Under the pieces are notes generated by a model. That model saw only the letters and a program-made list of their open reading frames with translations, did no database searches and was not told where the DNA came from. From SAR202 cluster bacterium bin90 (GTDB lineage Bacteria; Chloroflexota; Dehalococcoidia; Lucifugimonadales; JADFKI01), in contig MPND01000008.1 in the NCBI GenBank assembly GCA_002238855.1, positions 1 to 64,000 on the forward strand: a stretch of DNA of 64,000 nt. Reading direction: 5' to 3'. Within the stretch, counting starts at the first letter, position 1, and each line of letters begins with the position of its first letter. This document shows, in pieces, positions 1-7,469 of the stretch. A program made the position numbers and the translations under genes.

Positions 1-282
1 TGTGCTGGCCATCTCGACCACGCCCGCCTCGTCTTCCGGCTTCGTGTACGTCCATTCGACGCCGTCCGCCACTTTAACGGCAATCCATTCGACACCGAGC
101 TCTTCCAGCAGCCAGTGCTCGCCGGTTAGCTCTATTGCCAGATTGTGCGCTATCGTGGCGCTGTTCGCCTCAACGTGCAGCCGCGCCAGAGTCTCGGGAT
201 CGGCGCGATCGCCCGATCCACTGCATCCGTATAGCGCCAGTGACAGAACCGAGACCAGGATAAGTATCTTGTTCAATTCCAT
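1..282 (-). CDS. Putative lipoprotein, C-terminus outside the window
   Basis: The minus strand reads open from an ATG at 282-280 to the window edge, so the gene is partial. The first residues form a hydrophobic signal segment ending in a lipobox-like LALYGC, which predicts lipid attachment at Cys20. A GGGGAGA sequence just upstream serves as ribosome binding site. The mature part is acidic and has no domain I recognise. The overlapping plus-strand frame is serine-rich and looks like a shadow. It lies in the same orientation as the other secreted proteins of the first 5 kb. Confidence 0.6.
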   Translation of the reverse strand, partial: MELNKILILVSVLSLALYGCSGSGDRADPETLARLHVEANSATIAHNLAIELTGEHWLLEELGVEWIAVKVADGVEWTYTKPEDEAGVVEMAST

Positions 283-306
283 TCTCCCCGCATTTCCTTC
301 AAGTCG

Positions 307-384
307 CTACGCCCGCCTCTCGAGGTAGATGCCGACCACGAGCAAAACGAAGAAGAGCGCCACTGCGACAACGTACTTTACCAT
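307..384 (-). CDS. 25-residue single-span membrane peptide
   Basis: A 25-codon frame starts MVKYVVAV and ends YLERRA: one strongly hydrophobic helix with a charged tail. The start is supported by a very good Shine-Dalgarno (AGGAAGGTGAA directly before ATG). It lies 25 bp upstream of the partial lipoprotein gene on the same strand, so the two may be co-transcribed. Function unknown. It could be a small membrane regulator or a type I toxin-like peptide. Confidence 0.5.
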   Translation of the reverse strand: MVKYVVAVALFFVLLVVGIYLERRA

Positions 385-552
385 TTCACCTTCCTTGCAC
401 AGACCTGGATGGCCAGCACCGACCGTTCTTGCAAGGAAAAAGCGTAGCACACAAGAGATCGGCTGCCCAGAGATTATCTGCAAATGAGAGAAGTGCAAAA
501 CGCGGATTAGATTTCAGCAGGGTGTTAGACTGGTGGAGAGTATCTTGGACAA

Positions 553-590
553 TAAGAAGCCCCTTCAAGTTCGAGATGAAGGGGCTTCTT
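553..590. terminator. Intrinsic terminator hairpin
   Basis: AAGAAGCCCCTTC (554-566) pairs with GAAGGGGCTTCTT (578-590) around an 11-nt loop. The arms end in A and T runs on both strands, so it can stop transcription in either direction. It separates the 307-384 unit from the small genes at 694-944. Confidence 0.75.
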
Positions 591-693
591 GCAGGCTCTT
601 AGAGAAGGATTAACCTCTGTCCTACTCCTGACCTATGGCGCTCACCCGGCAGAGGCGTTTAGGGGGATTGAGTATTAAGCCTCTTGCTAACCT

Positions 694-777
694 CTACTTG
701 ACAAAACTGATAATTGCAGCACTCGTGGCGATGGTAATCCCAAAGACGAATGCCCAAGTAAGTTGAACAATATCCAT
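694..777 (-). CDS. 27-residue single-span membrane peptide
   Basis: The frame starts MDIVQLTWAFVFG and ends IISFVK, one transmembrane helix of about 20 residues. AGGAAGGAG lies ten bases before the ATG, an almost ideal ribosome binding site, which is the main reason to believe that so short a frame is translated. Function unknown. Confidence 0.45.
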   Translation of the reverse strand: MDIVQLTWAFVFGITIATSAAIISFVK

Positions 778-815
778 ACAACAAAGTCTCCTTCCTTAAC
801 TCGAAACCTATCCCA

Positions 816-944
816 TCACCGAAGACTGAGTAGCCTGTTTGTAGCCTTGACGAACACAGCAACTATTCCGGCAACTATTAAACCGAACATCGTCGTAGCC
901 ATTCCCAAAATAAACAATTGCATGACAAAATCCACAAGACACAT
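816..944 (-). CDS. 42-residue (or 35-residue) membrane peptide
   Basis: The frame from ATG 944 starts MCLVDFVMQLFILG. An internal ATG at 923 would give 35 residues. AAAGGA sits just before the upstream ATG, which I prefer. One hydrophobic helix is followed by a basic tail (KATNRLLSLR). It lies 38 bp upstream of the 694-777 peptide gene on the same strand, so the two may form a transcript. Function unknown. Confidence 0.45.
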   Translation of the reverse strand: MCLVDFVMQLFILGMATTMFGLIVAGIVAVFVKATNRLLSLR

Positions 945-1044
945 TCCTTTTACTCTGGGGTGTCATAGGCGGCATTCTTTAGAGGGGGTGCCGCCAATCT
1001 ATTTCAATCACAATACCATAATTTCAGTCCGATGCCCCGACATG

Positions 1045-1080
1045 AGAACACCCCCGCAGAGTTCATCTGCGGGGGTGTTC
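1045..1080. terminator. Intrinsic terminator after the DUF3892 gene
   Basis: GAACACCCCCGCAGA pairs perfectly with TCTGCGGGGGTGTTC (15 bp) around a GTTCA-type loop, with T-rich flanks. It begins 16 bp beyond the stop codon of the minus-strand DUF3892 gene, as expected for its transcription terminator. Confidence 0.85.
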
Positions 1081-1095
1081 TTAATTTCAATTTCT

Positions 1096-1356
1096 TCAGC
1101 AATCAGGCAGGTCGTCCAGATTGTTTCGTGGTGTGCCGTCCCGGTCAGTGCGAAGGTACTTAACGCCATTCCGAGTCACAACATGAATCTGAGTTTCAGG
1201 ATGGTTCGGCCAATCGACCCAATACTCGTGAGTCCTATTTTCTATGTCGCGGATCGCATCTGACTTCCGTCACGGCGACCAAAATTGTGCATCGTTGCAA
1301 AGTGCGGTGATGTCTCCATCCCTGTCTTTACCAGTAGCATTTACATAACGCTTCAT
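1096..1356 (-). pseudogene. DUF3892 family protein interrupted by an in-frame TGA
   Basis: From ATG 1356 the frame reads MKRYVNATGKDRDGD..., reaches TGA at 1272-1270 (codon 29), and continues in the same frame to a TGA at 1096. The full 87-codon frame has the DUF3892 layout: an N-terminal strand with a Cys, then AIRDIE, then KYLRTDRDG and the terminal NNLDDLPDC. The break is one nonsense codon in an otherwise clean gene with its own terminator. It is either a recent point mutation (for example CGA to TGA) or a base-call error. The family has no established function that I know of. Confidence 0.65.
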
Positions 1357-1450
1357 TCTGTCTCCTTCTTTCTACTATCTTGTTCGTCCTTTTCGGACGC
1401 CTCTTCTTATTGCCACGAAAATATCACATGCTACCCTCATTTCCCAAACT

Positions 1451-2827
1451 CTAACCCGATGTGCTTTCCGGTTCAGGTGTCCCTTCCGGCTCAGGCGTTT
1501 CCACAGACTCAGGCGTCTCTACTATCTCAGGTGTGCCCTCTGGTTCAGGTGTCCCTTCCGGCTCAGGTGTTTCCACAGGCTCAGGTGTCTCGGCTATTAT
1601 CTCCGGTGTGGCTTCTGGCTCCAGCGTGCTCTCTGATTCAGCAGCAGCACCCGCAGATTCCGGCGTACCCTCCGGCTCAGGGGCAGCATCGGTAACGACC
1701 TCCACGCTCTCAGCAATCAAAGCGACATCATAATCATCGTCGTCAAAATCGACCGATACGCGCACCGCATAGGTATAGGTAGTGTCAGGCGATAGGACGC
1801 TGGCGTCCGTGTATTCATAACGGCGTGCTATCGTTGTACCGCTTCCTCTGGCTTCGGGAGGGATGACCGAGACCTGTGTGAATGATTCTTCGCCTTCTTT
1901 CTGCCGCAGTATTTCATATTCGACCAACGATGTGAAAATATCTTGCTTCTTCTCCCATTGAAGCGTTACGCCGGCGTCCGACTGCTCTGCGGTCAGGTCT
2001 ATATCGGCTAGACGAGCTCTGTATGCCGCCCACATTGGCGCATGCCCTTCCAGTGAGATTTGCTTTTGGGTCATCGTAGCGTACCGCCTAATCTTCTCTA
2101 GTCCGACCGGCGCATTCCACGCATCAGGTGTATCTTCGGAAGCGCCCGATGCGCCAGCCTGCTCGGGGTCTCTAATGATGAATCTCGGTGTTTCGACCGC
2201 ACCGGAAGCGCCCCCGCCACTTGAAGCTAAAGGAAACCACCCACCCCATTGATTCAATGAATAAGACTCGGTTGTACCATGCATCACGCCTAGAAAGTAA
2301 TTCTCGGCGGGCGCGTTGAGCGAAACGCCTATGTGCTGCGCGTCGTCATTCATGAAGACTATGGCTTCTTTATTGTCCCAGCGCATATCACGCCGCTCTC
2401 GGAAGTATGCAATCGCCGCTCTCGCATCGGCTTCGGAATTGGAGTCCGCCCGTTGCAAAATTGAGTACCCCCAGATGAGAGACGCACCATTCCCGCCTCT
2501 GAAGTATTCCAAGACCTCAAACTTGAAGTGGAATGCTGGAGCGTACACGGTATCACCCGTTGGTTCTATCGCCCTGTAATCAGGATTCCACTTGGCATGC
2601 TCTTGCGCCGTCATAGTATGCACGCGCTCTTCGACTTCGACTAGACGCACTCTGGCGATAATGTCGCTATGCGAAAAGTGCATCTCAATAGGATGGGAGT
2701 ACCCTGGCTTTATCCGCACATGCGACGGTTCGTGGGGCATCTCAGGTGGCGTCCACTCGGATTCTGCACAGGCCGCCAAGAGCAACAAGCACAGCACCCC
2801 GGCGAGCACCGTTATTCTCGCTTTCAT
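1451..2827 (-). CDS. Secreted lipoprotein with fibronectin III-like domain and TPEPE-repeat tail
   Basis: 458 residues. The N-terminus has a basic residue, a hydrophobic run and a lipobox LLAAC (Cys20), so it should be anchored to the outer face of the membrane. Residues from about 270 to 385 have the strand pattern of a fibronectin type III domain (VEYEILRQ..., YTYAVRV). The last 70 residues are a low-complexity tail of about ten PEPEGTPE/PESVETPE units, typical of a stalk or wall spacer. It starts 27 bp after the metzincin gene and is probably co-transcribed with it. No catalytic motif was seen. The plus-strand serine/glycine frame opposite the tail is a shadow. Confidence 0.7.
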   Translation of the reverse strand: MKARITVLAGVLCLLLLAACAESEWTPPEMPHEPSHVRIKPGYSHPIEMHFSHSDIIARVRLVEVEERVHTMTAQEHAKWNPDYRAIEPTGDTVYAPAFHFKFEVLEYFRGGNGASLIWGYSILQRADSNSEADARAAIAYFRERRDMRWDNKEAIVFMNDDAQHIGVSLNAPAENYFLGVMHGTTESYSLNQWGGWFPLASSGGGASGAVETPRFIIRDPEQAGASGASEDTPDAWNAPVGLEKIRRYATMTQKQISLEGHAPMWAAYRARLADIDLTAEQSDAGVTLQWEKKQDIFTSLVEYEILRQKEGEESFTQVSVIPPEARGSGTTIARRYEYTDASVLSPDTTYTYAVRVSVDFDDDDYDVALIAESVEVVTDAAPEPEGTPESAGAAAESESTLEPEATPEIIAETPEPVETPEPEGTPEPEGTPEIVETPESVETPEPEGTPEPESTSG

Positions 2828-2854
2828 GTCATTCCCTTCCTAAAAGAGTTCTGT

Positions 2855-4654
2855 TTAGTGGTCAGTCGTAGGATGGTTATCATGTCGATATTCCATAGCA
2901 TCAACATCTTTAGGCTTTGGCGCTGTGTCATCTTGCCCGAATGCCATCAAGTGAAGATTCTGCGGGTCTTGGAGGATGCCCTCGTCAAATCCTTTAGGAT
3001 GATACAGTCCCATCGCGTGCCCGAACTCGTGCATCACTACGGAAGGCAGGTAGTACACGGCACAATTGCCTGTCCAACTCGCACCTGTCTCCATCTTAAA
3101 CTTCTGGCAGTTGGAGTCCCCCAGTCCTTTCGTGTACCAATTATCTCCTGTTGTGAAGGCAGGGTTATCAGTCCAGTACACTCGAACAGCGTAGCCGTGA
3201 CGACTCTGCTCATACGCGGGGTCTTCGATAATTATCGTTACATTTTCCATGTGAGCCGGCGAGTCATCCTCATGGTGGGGATTGAATAACGGAGGGTCGT
3301 ATGAATAGGGGTCGGTAGATTTGACGCAGGCGACAGCCTTCCCACAATCAGCGTAATGTGTGCCTCCCGGAATGAATGCACTTAATGTATTCCTGTGGTC
3401 GCCTGTTTTCTTCGTCACGGTGACGAACTTGTGGTCAGTGTTCCCCCGTATGCAACTTTCAGACCCAAAGGTGCAGAGCTGATATGTCCATCCTGAAGGA
3501 TTCAGGCTATTGTTCCAAGCACGGACGGCAGTTGTGATTGCATTGCTGAGAATCGTTGGCATGCTGCCCACTGCCCCGTATCTAACCACATTATCCGCTT
3601 GGTGATGCAGGCTCATCAGCCGCTTGGTAATATCCGGCGACCAATTGGATTCAAGGTCGTCGGTCGTATTAACCCCTCTGACTCTGTACCTATAAGTGTC
3701 GTTTTCCGTCAACCCCTTGACCACGGCGCTCGATCCGTCAAACTCGACTTTTTTGTCGCCGGACGGCAGTGTCTTCCATCCGGTCAACAAGGAAAAGAAC
3801 CCCGATGTCTTCAACTGCACATCGTACTTGTCCGCAAGATTGGCGTCATCCCAATCGAACATTGCTGTCTGAGACTTAGGCCCGTGGAGCGCCTTCAAGC
3901 CACTAGGTATGTCAGGTATATCTGCGGGCAACTCGGTTTCGACTTCATCAGACCACTCACTTGCGATATTGCCGCTAACCGCCCTGACGCGATGGTAGTA
4001 TGTCTCGCCATTCGACAAGCCCGTGACTCTCGCACTCGTATCCATGTTGTTGATGGTTATGCTGAAATCATCAAGTGGTAGCGTCTTCCACTCGTCGGGC
4101 AACAAGGTGCGAACAACCTTCTGTTGCACTTCATAACTATCAGCAAGGAGAACGGCATCCCAATCGAGAGAGAGTTCGTCTTCGCCGGCAGTGCCGCTCA
4201 GGTTAGCCGGAATATTCAGCCGAGCAGGACATTCACTTGATGCGCCTGACGCCCCTGCGGGACAATCGGGCGTAGCCGTAGGCTCCGGCTTGTTAGTCGG
4301 TCCTGGTGTTCTCGTCGGTGCTGTCGTAGCGGTCGGCTCAGGCGTGCTACTAGGCGCTGTCCTAGCAGTCGGCTCCGGCATGCTCGTCTGTGCTGTGTTT
4401 ACCGGGCGGGCAGAGACATGGGAAGCCCAACTAGAATACTGGCTACCGTTATAACTTCTCACACTGTGGTAGTACAGCGTGCCATTCGTCAGACCGCTCA
4501 CTACTGCGCTCGAACCGTCGAACTCTACGGTATAACTCCCGTTAGGCAGTGTCCGCCAAGCGCTTCCAATCCACTGCCGCACCTGATATGAGGTCGCGCG
4601 GGCGGCATCGTTCCAATCGAGATTGATGACACCGTTGCCGCCTGTGGCGCTCAA
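2855..4654 (-). CDS. Fibronectin III repeats plus matrixin-like metzincin protease
   Basis: 599 residues. Three FnIII-like repeats, the first and third ending in a similar FDGSSAVV-x-GLT motif, cover about residues 1-85, 145-245 and 247-345. A Pro/Thr linker separates the first two. The C-terminal half carries HEFGHAMGLYH, the HExxHxxGxxH zinc motif of metzincins, near residue 545. It should be an extracellular zinc endopeptidase. The only in-frame start is TTG 4654, directly after an in-frame TAG, and there is no signal peptide. Because PTGL just before the start matches the usual FnIII entry, the N-terminus may have been lost by a frameshift in the C6 run near 4670. Confidence 0.75.
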   Translation of the reverse strand: MSATGGNGVINLDWNDAARATSYQVRQWIGSAWRTLPNGSYTVEFDGSSAVVSGLTNGTLYYHSVRSYNGSQYSSWASHVSARPVNTAQTSMPEPTARTAPSSTPEPTATTAPTRTPGPTNKPEPTATPDCPAGASGASSECPARLNIPANLSGTAGEDELSLDWDAVLLADSYEVQQKVVRTLLPDEWKTLPLDDFSITINNMDTSARVTGLSNGETYYHRVRAVSGNIASEWSDEVETELPADIPDIPSGLKALHGPKSQTAMFDWDDANLADKYDVQLKTSGFFSLLTGWKTLPSGDKKVEFDGSSAVVKGLTENDTYRYRVRGVNTTDDLESNWSPDITKRLMSLHHQADNVVRYGAVGSMPTILSNAITTAVRAWNNSLNPSGWTYQLCTFGSESCIRGNTDHKFVTVTKKTGDHRNTLSAFIPGGTHYADCGKAVACVKSTDPYSYDPPLFNPHHEDDSPAHMENVTIIIEDPAYEQSRHGYAVRVYWTDNPAFTTGDNWYTKGLGDSNCQKFKMETGASWTGNCAVYYLPSVVMHEFGHAMGLYHPKGFDEGILQDPQNLHLMAFGQDDTAPKPKDVDAMEYRHDNHPTTDH

Positions 4655-4736
4655 CCCTGTCGGTCGTGCGGGGGGCTAGGCGTTTCTTTTGCATGTCTGA
4701 TATTTCTGCTCGTGAAGCCTCTACGGGTCCCAGTTC

Positions 4737-5234
4737 TTATGTCTTGCGTCTCGGGAACACTCTTTCAAAGCGCCAGTCAAGGTCGCTCTCCACCCAGTCC
4801 CCCACTGACGCGGCCTCCGGCGCGATGCGTCGCACCGCTTCGAAGTAGCTCTCGTGGCCCTCTATAAGAGTCCAGATGAGAGCATCGTAAGCATAGATGT
4901 CCCATTCCATCCGGGCATGTATTACAGACCTATCCTCGGCAGGGCGGCGCCCGCCCGCCCTGATTCGGTAATAGATGGTTAAGCCCGTGTAGTAAAACAC
5001 CAGGATCGCCAGTACGAGTCCCTCCAGGGCCAAGGTCTCGCTTACTCCATGAAGCCACCTGAGGTTCGGCGCTGTGTTCTCAGGGTTCTCGATGTCGATG
5101 ATCTGGCCGAGAACATTAAAGACCAAGAAAACCACCAGCATCAACCCATTCAGCGTCAGCGCCGCCTCGGGCGCCCTGAATTGCAGCACCGTCTGGAGGC
5201 GTCGGAACACCGGTTTTCTGAGGTTGTTGTCCAT
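4737..5234 (-). CDS. Two-span membrane protein of unknown function
   Basis: 165 residues with two predicted membrane helices (about 28-46 and 72-92), a short basic loop (RIRAGGRRPAE) and a soluble C-terminal third rich in Trp, Glu and Arg. It begins a same-strand run that continues with the metzincin (83 bp gap). No family recognised. Confidence 0.5.
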   Translation of the reverse strand: MDNNLRKPVFRRLQTVLQFRAPEAALTLNGLMLVVFLVFNVLGQIIDIENPENTAPNLRWLHGVSETLALEGLVLAILVFYYTGLTIYYRIRAGGRRPAEDRSVIHARMEWDIYAYDALIWTLIEGHESYFEAVRRIAPEAASVGDWVESDLDWRFERVFPRRKT

Positions 5235-5375
5235 TGAAAGGCCTCGATAGCAATTCTCTTGGACAGTGACGAGACCGACGCAAGCTCATGCCTCTCCAGG
5301 AACGACATCCATCCAAGTGTTTTGACGCGGGATGTCATCGTGAGTTATAGATCTTACAGCACGCAACCAGAAGCC

Positions 5376-6572
5376 TCACTGACCTCTCAAACTTACATAG
5401 CAACGGTGGGGCGGTAACTGTGTGAGGTCAGTTTCGGTCAGGTGCTCTTGCTCCAATTGCGGGATTAGCTCCCGCGCATCCGCGCTTGACACCTGAAAGA
5501 CAGAGAGACAAGATACCTTAGACAGGATGATGTCTTTCACATCTGGATCTCCAATTGCCATTCTTGAGATGTCCTGAGTGGCGAGTAAAACGTTACCGCC
5601 GCTTTTGCCGCTCATATGCATCAGAGTCGCGTAGTCCGCCGGCATGACTTCTATGTCGTCGACAATGACGGACACAGCCCGCCCCTCCAGTTTCCGCAAC
5701 TGTTCCTGCATTATGGAGTTGACAAGACTCAGAATAGTAGAACCTATCAGGCTTGCGGCGGCGGGCCCAGCGTAGGTCGGGTCTGCGGAGACCAGGAGTA
5801 TGCCGCCCTGCTCGATGGTCGTCCGAATATCCGGAGTGCAGACCGACTGACCAAGAATTGCGCAGGCATGGAGCGAAGAAAGGCAAGTATCCAGACCGCT
5901 TATGACTGAATGGACAACCTTCTCCTTTTCGTGGTGCGCCAACTGTCCGAACGTGTTGGTCCACCAATGGACGAGAGACATGTCGGCTACCTGACTGAGG
6001 ACCTGGTCCCTGAAGGTATCGTCGTTCAGAATTTTCGGTATGTCGAGCAGCGTGTATTGGTCTTCCCTTCTGGTCAAGGGATGAGCGTTCGCCTCGTACA
6101 GGCTCTTCAGTGCCTGGCTCAGCGTATGTTGCTGTCGAGGTTCCTGATCGTACCAAATGGCCCTGCTGGCACTTACAATTGTGTCCGACACCTGGTCTCT
6201 GTCTCTGAAAATCTCAGTGTCCAGCGGGTTGATTGCTGGAACCCAGTCGGGATCCCCAAGTTCGACGAGTTTCACACTTGGAATCAACTCTGGTGGAACA
6301 TTCCCCAGTACAATGGACATCAAGTCGGAGTGCGGGTCCATCACAACGAGAGATCTGTCGGAGCGCCCTGATGCTATTTCCGACATGAGGTAGCACGCCA
6401 GGTGCGATAGCATTGTCGATTTGCCCATTCCTACACGACCTACATAGAGGTGGTGACCCCTCATCAAGTCGTCACTGAAATGAATGGTTCCACCGTCTCC
6501 GTTCGTGGCTCTTCCTACGGCCGCCCCATGAGGCTCGGTATTGTCGGGTGCCGGGAGTTCTCTGGAAGTCAT
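5376..6572 (-). CDS. VirD4/HerA-like P-loop ATPase
   Basis: 398 residues. GRVGMGKSTML near residue 47 is the Walker A motif, LVVMDPHSDL follows as in conjugative coupling and HerA-type ATPases, and VSVIVDDIEVMP near residue 294 is Walker B. LLATQDISRM fits the sensor region. The DPHSD motif and the AINPLD segment point to the TraD/VirD4 class of DNA-pumping ATPases. It lacks obvious membrane helices, so it is probably a soluble, short version. It starts inside the 3' end of the nuclease fragment and follows HU on the same strand. Conjugative or defence use cannot be told apart here. Confidence 0.65.
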   Translation of the reverse strand: MTSRELPAPDNTEPHGAAVGRATNGDGGTIHFSDDLMRGHHLYVGRVGMGKSTMLSHLACYLMSEIASGRSDRSLVVMDPHSDLMSIVLGNVPPELIPSVKLVELGDPDWVPAINPLDTEIFRDRDQVSDTIVSASRAIWYDQEPRQQHTLSQALKSLYEANAHPLTRREDQYTLLDIPKILNDDTFRDQVLSQVADMSLVHWWTNTFGQLAHHEKEKVVHSVISGLDTCLSSLHACAILGQSVCTPDIRTTIEQGGILLVSADPTYAGPAAASLIGSTILSLVNSIMQEQLRKLEGRAVSVIVDDIEVMPADYATLMHMSGKSGGNVLLATQDISRMAIGDPDVKDIILSKVSCLSVFQVSSADARELIPQLEQEHLTETDLTQLPPHRCYVSLRGQ

Positions 6573-6795
6573 GAAATATCTCTTTCTGGTTATAAGCCTG
6601 GACAGTCCACGTCATCGCCGGAAGGTTGTCGGCCGATTCCGCGCCGCCCGGTTGCCCCAGTTCCGGCGGGTCTATTCCGAACAGCCGGACACGCACGCGC
6701 TGACGCTTGAAATCACACTCTATGGAGTCGCCGTCAATCACTCGGATATTCGTTGCACCATCTGTGAAGCCCTTGGGCAAGGGCTGCCTATCCAC
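6472..6795 (-). pseudogene. Truncated staphylococcal-nuclease-like gene
   Basis: A frame starting at GTG 6795, which overlaps the HU stop codon, encodes IRVIDGDSIECDF...VRVRLFGIDPPELGQP, the core of an SNase (thermonuclease) domain with the DGD and GIDxPE signatures. After about residue 52 the sequence no longer resembles the family and runs into the ATPase start region. An intact SNase needs about 120 residues including a second Arg/Glu segment that is absent. I read it as a 3'-truncated remnant, probably formed when the ATPase gene was joined to it. Confidence 0.5.
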
Positions 6796-7093
6796 GAGCG
6801 CCGCGCACCTTTTCGACAAGCGGTTTGCCGGGGACGAAAGCCACGCGATGGCTTGGCGCAATATCTACCAGTTCACCCGCCCTGTCGCCGTTGATTAACC
6901 TGACTTTGCGTGCCGCCGTCGGGCGCACCTCGAAGGTGCCGAAGCCTGTCAGTATCACGCGGTCGTTCTGCCGCAAAGTATCCTCCAGGCTCACAAGCAC
7001 CGCCGAAAGCGCGGACGCCGCGGATGTCTTGCTGCATCCCATTCGTTCAGCCACCATTTCAATGACTTGTTCCTTGTAGATTTTTTCTGCCAT
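6788..7093 (-). CDS. HU/IHF-family DNA-bending protein
   Basis: 101 residues with the full HU fold: helical N-terminus (KEQVIEMVAERMGCSKTSA), then LTGFGTFEVR and the arm region, ending in VAFVPGKPL. It should bind and bend DNA as a dimer. A GATGGAGGC ribosome binding site precedes the ATG. A 20-bp near-palindrome sits just upstream and may be an operator. Its position beside the RNA-guided protein and repeat array is notable, because bent DNA often assists recombination or repression complexes, but a link is only conjecture. Confidence 0.85.
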   Translation of the reverse strand: MAEKIYKEQVIEMVAERMGCSKTSAASALSAVLVSLEDTLRQNDRVILTGFGTFEVRPTAARKVRLINGDRAGELVDIAPSHRVAFVPGKPLVEKVRGARG

Positions 7094-7121
7094 GCCAAGC
7101 CTCCATCAATTGTTCTGATTG

Positions 7122-7141
7122 TCATTCAGTCGACTGAGTGA
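7122..7141. promoter_or_regulatory. Near-palindromic operator-like site upstream of HU
   Basis: A TCAGTCGACTGA core (12 bp, perfect palindrome) is extended by further pairs to 20 bp with one mismatched pair. It lies 29 bp upstream of the HU start and between HU and the mini-array, a natural place for a dimeric repressor. Confidence 0.4.
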
Positions 7142-7180
7142 TTTTGTCATGGAACCAGGCTGTCTCCGCTGCAACCAGAT

Positions 7181-7455
7181 GAAACATCCACTCGCCCCCG
7201 GAGCGAACTGAGCCCGATGCCAGAGACCTTTGAGAGAATCCGAATCATCCATCCGCCCCCCGGAGCGAACCCAAGCGTCACGGAAGCGCTTTACCTAGAC
7301 GGAGAATCATCCACTCGCCCCCGGAGTGAACTCCCGTCTCACGTCTTCCTGCCGGGCGATCATGGAATCAGCCACCCGCTCCCGGAGCGAACTCCTCGGA
7401 TGCCGCGTCCGGCTGCGCAACGTCAGAATCATCCACCCGCCCCCGGAGCGAACTC
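7181..7455 (-). CRISPR. Five-repeat CRISPR-like mini-array next to the dead TnpB gene
   Basis: Five copies of a roughly 30-bp unit start at 7181, 7242, 7304, 7365 and 7426. On the plus strand each begins GAATCATCCACYCG and ends CCCCGGAGCGAACTC. The four intervening sequences are unrelated to each other and each is exactly 31 nt (7211-7241, 7273-7303, 7334-7364, 7395-7425). The copy nearest the tnpB-like stop codon matches the consensus and the farthest two are the most degenerate, which suggests a leader on the gene side and transcription on the minus strand. In that RNA a CGCUCC/GGGGCG stem forms with a G-U pair that becomes U-A in the fourth copy. The repeat is unrelated to the 36-bp type I-G repeat at 35.6 kb. 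Confidence 0.75.
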
Positions 7456-7469
7456 TTGTAGCTCTATAT

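Noticed and set aside
1461-1733. Ser/Gly/Val-rich plus-strand frame
   Set aside because: It is the complement of the PEPEGT repeats of the real lipoprotein.
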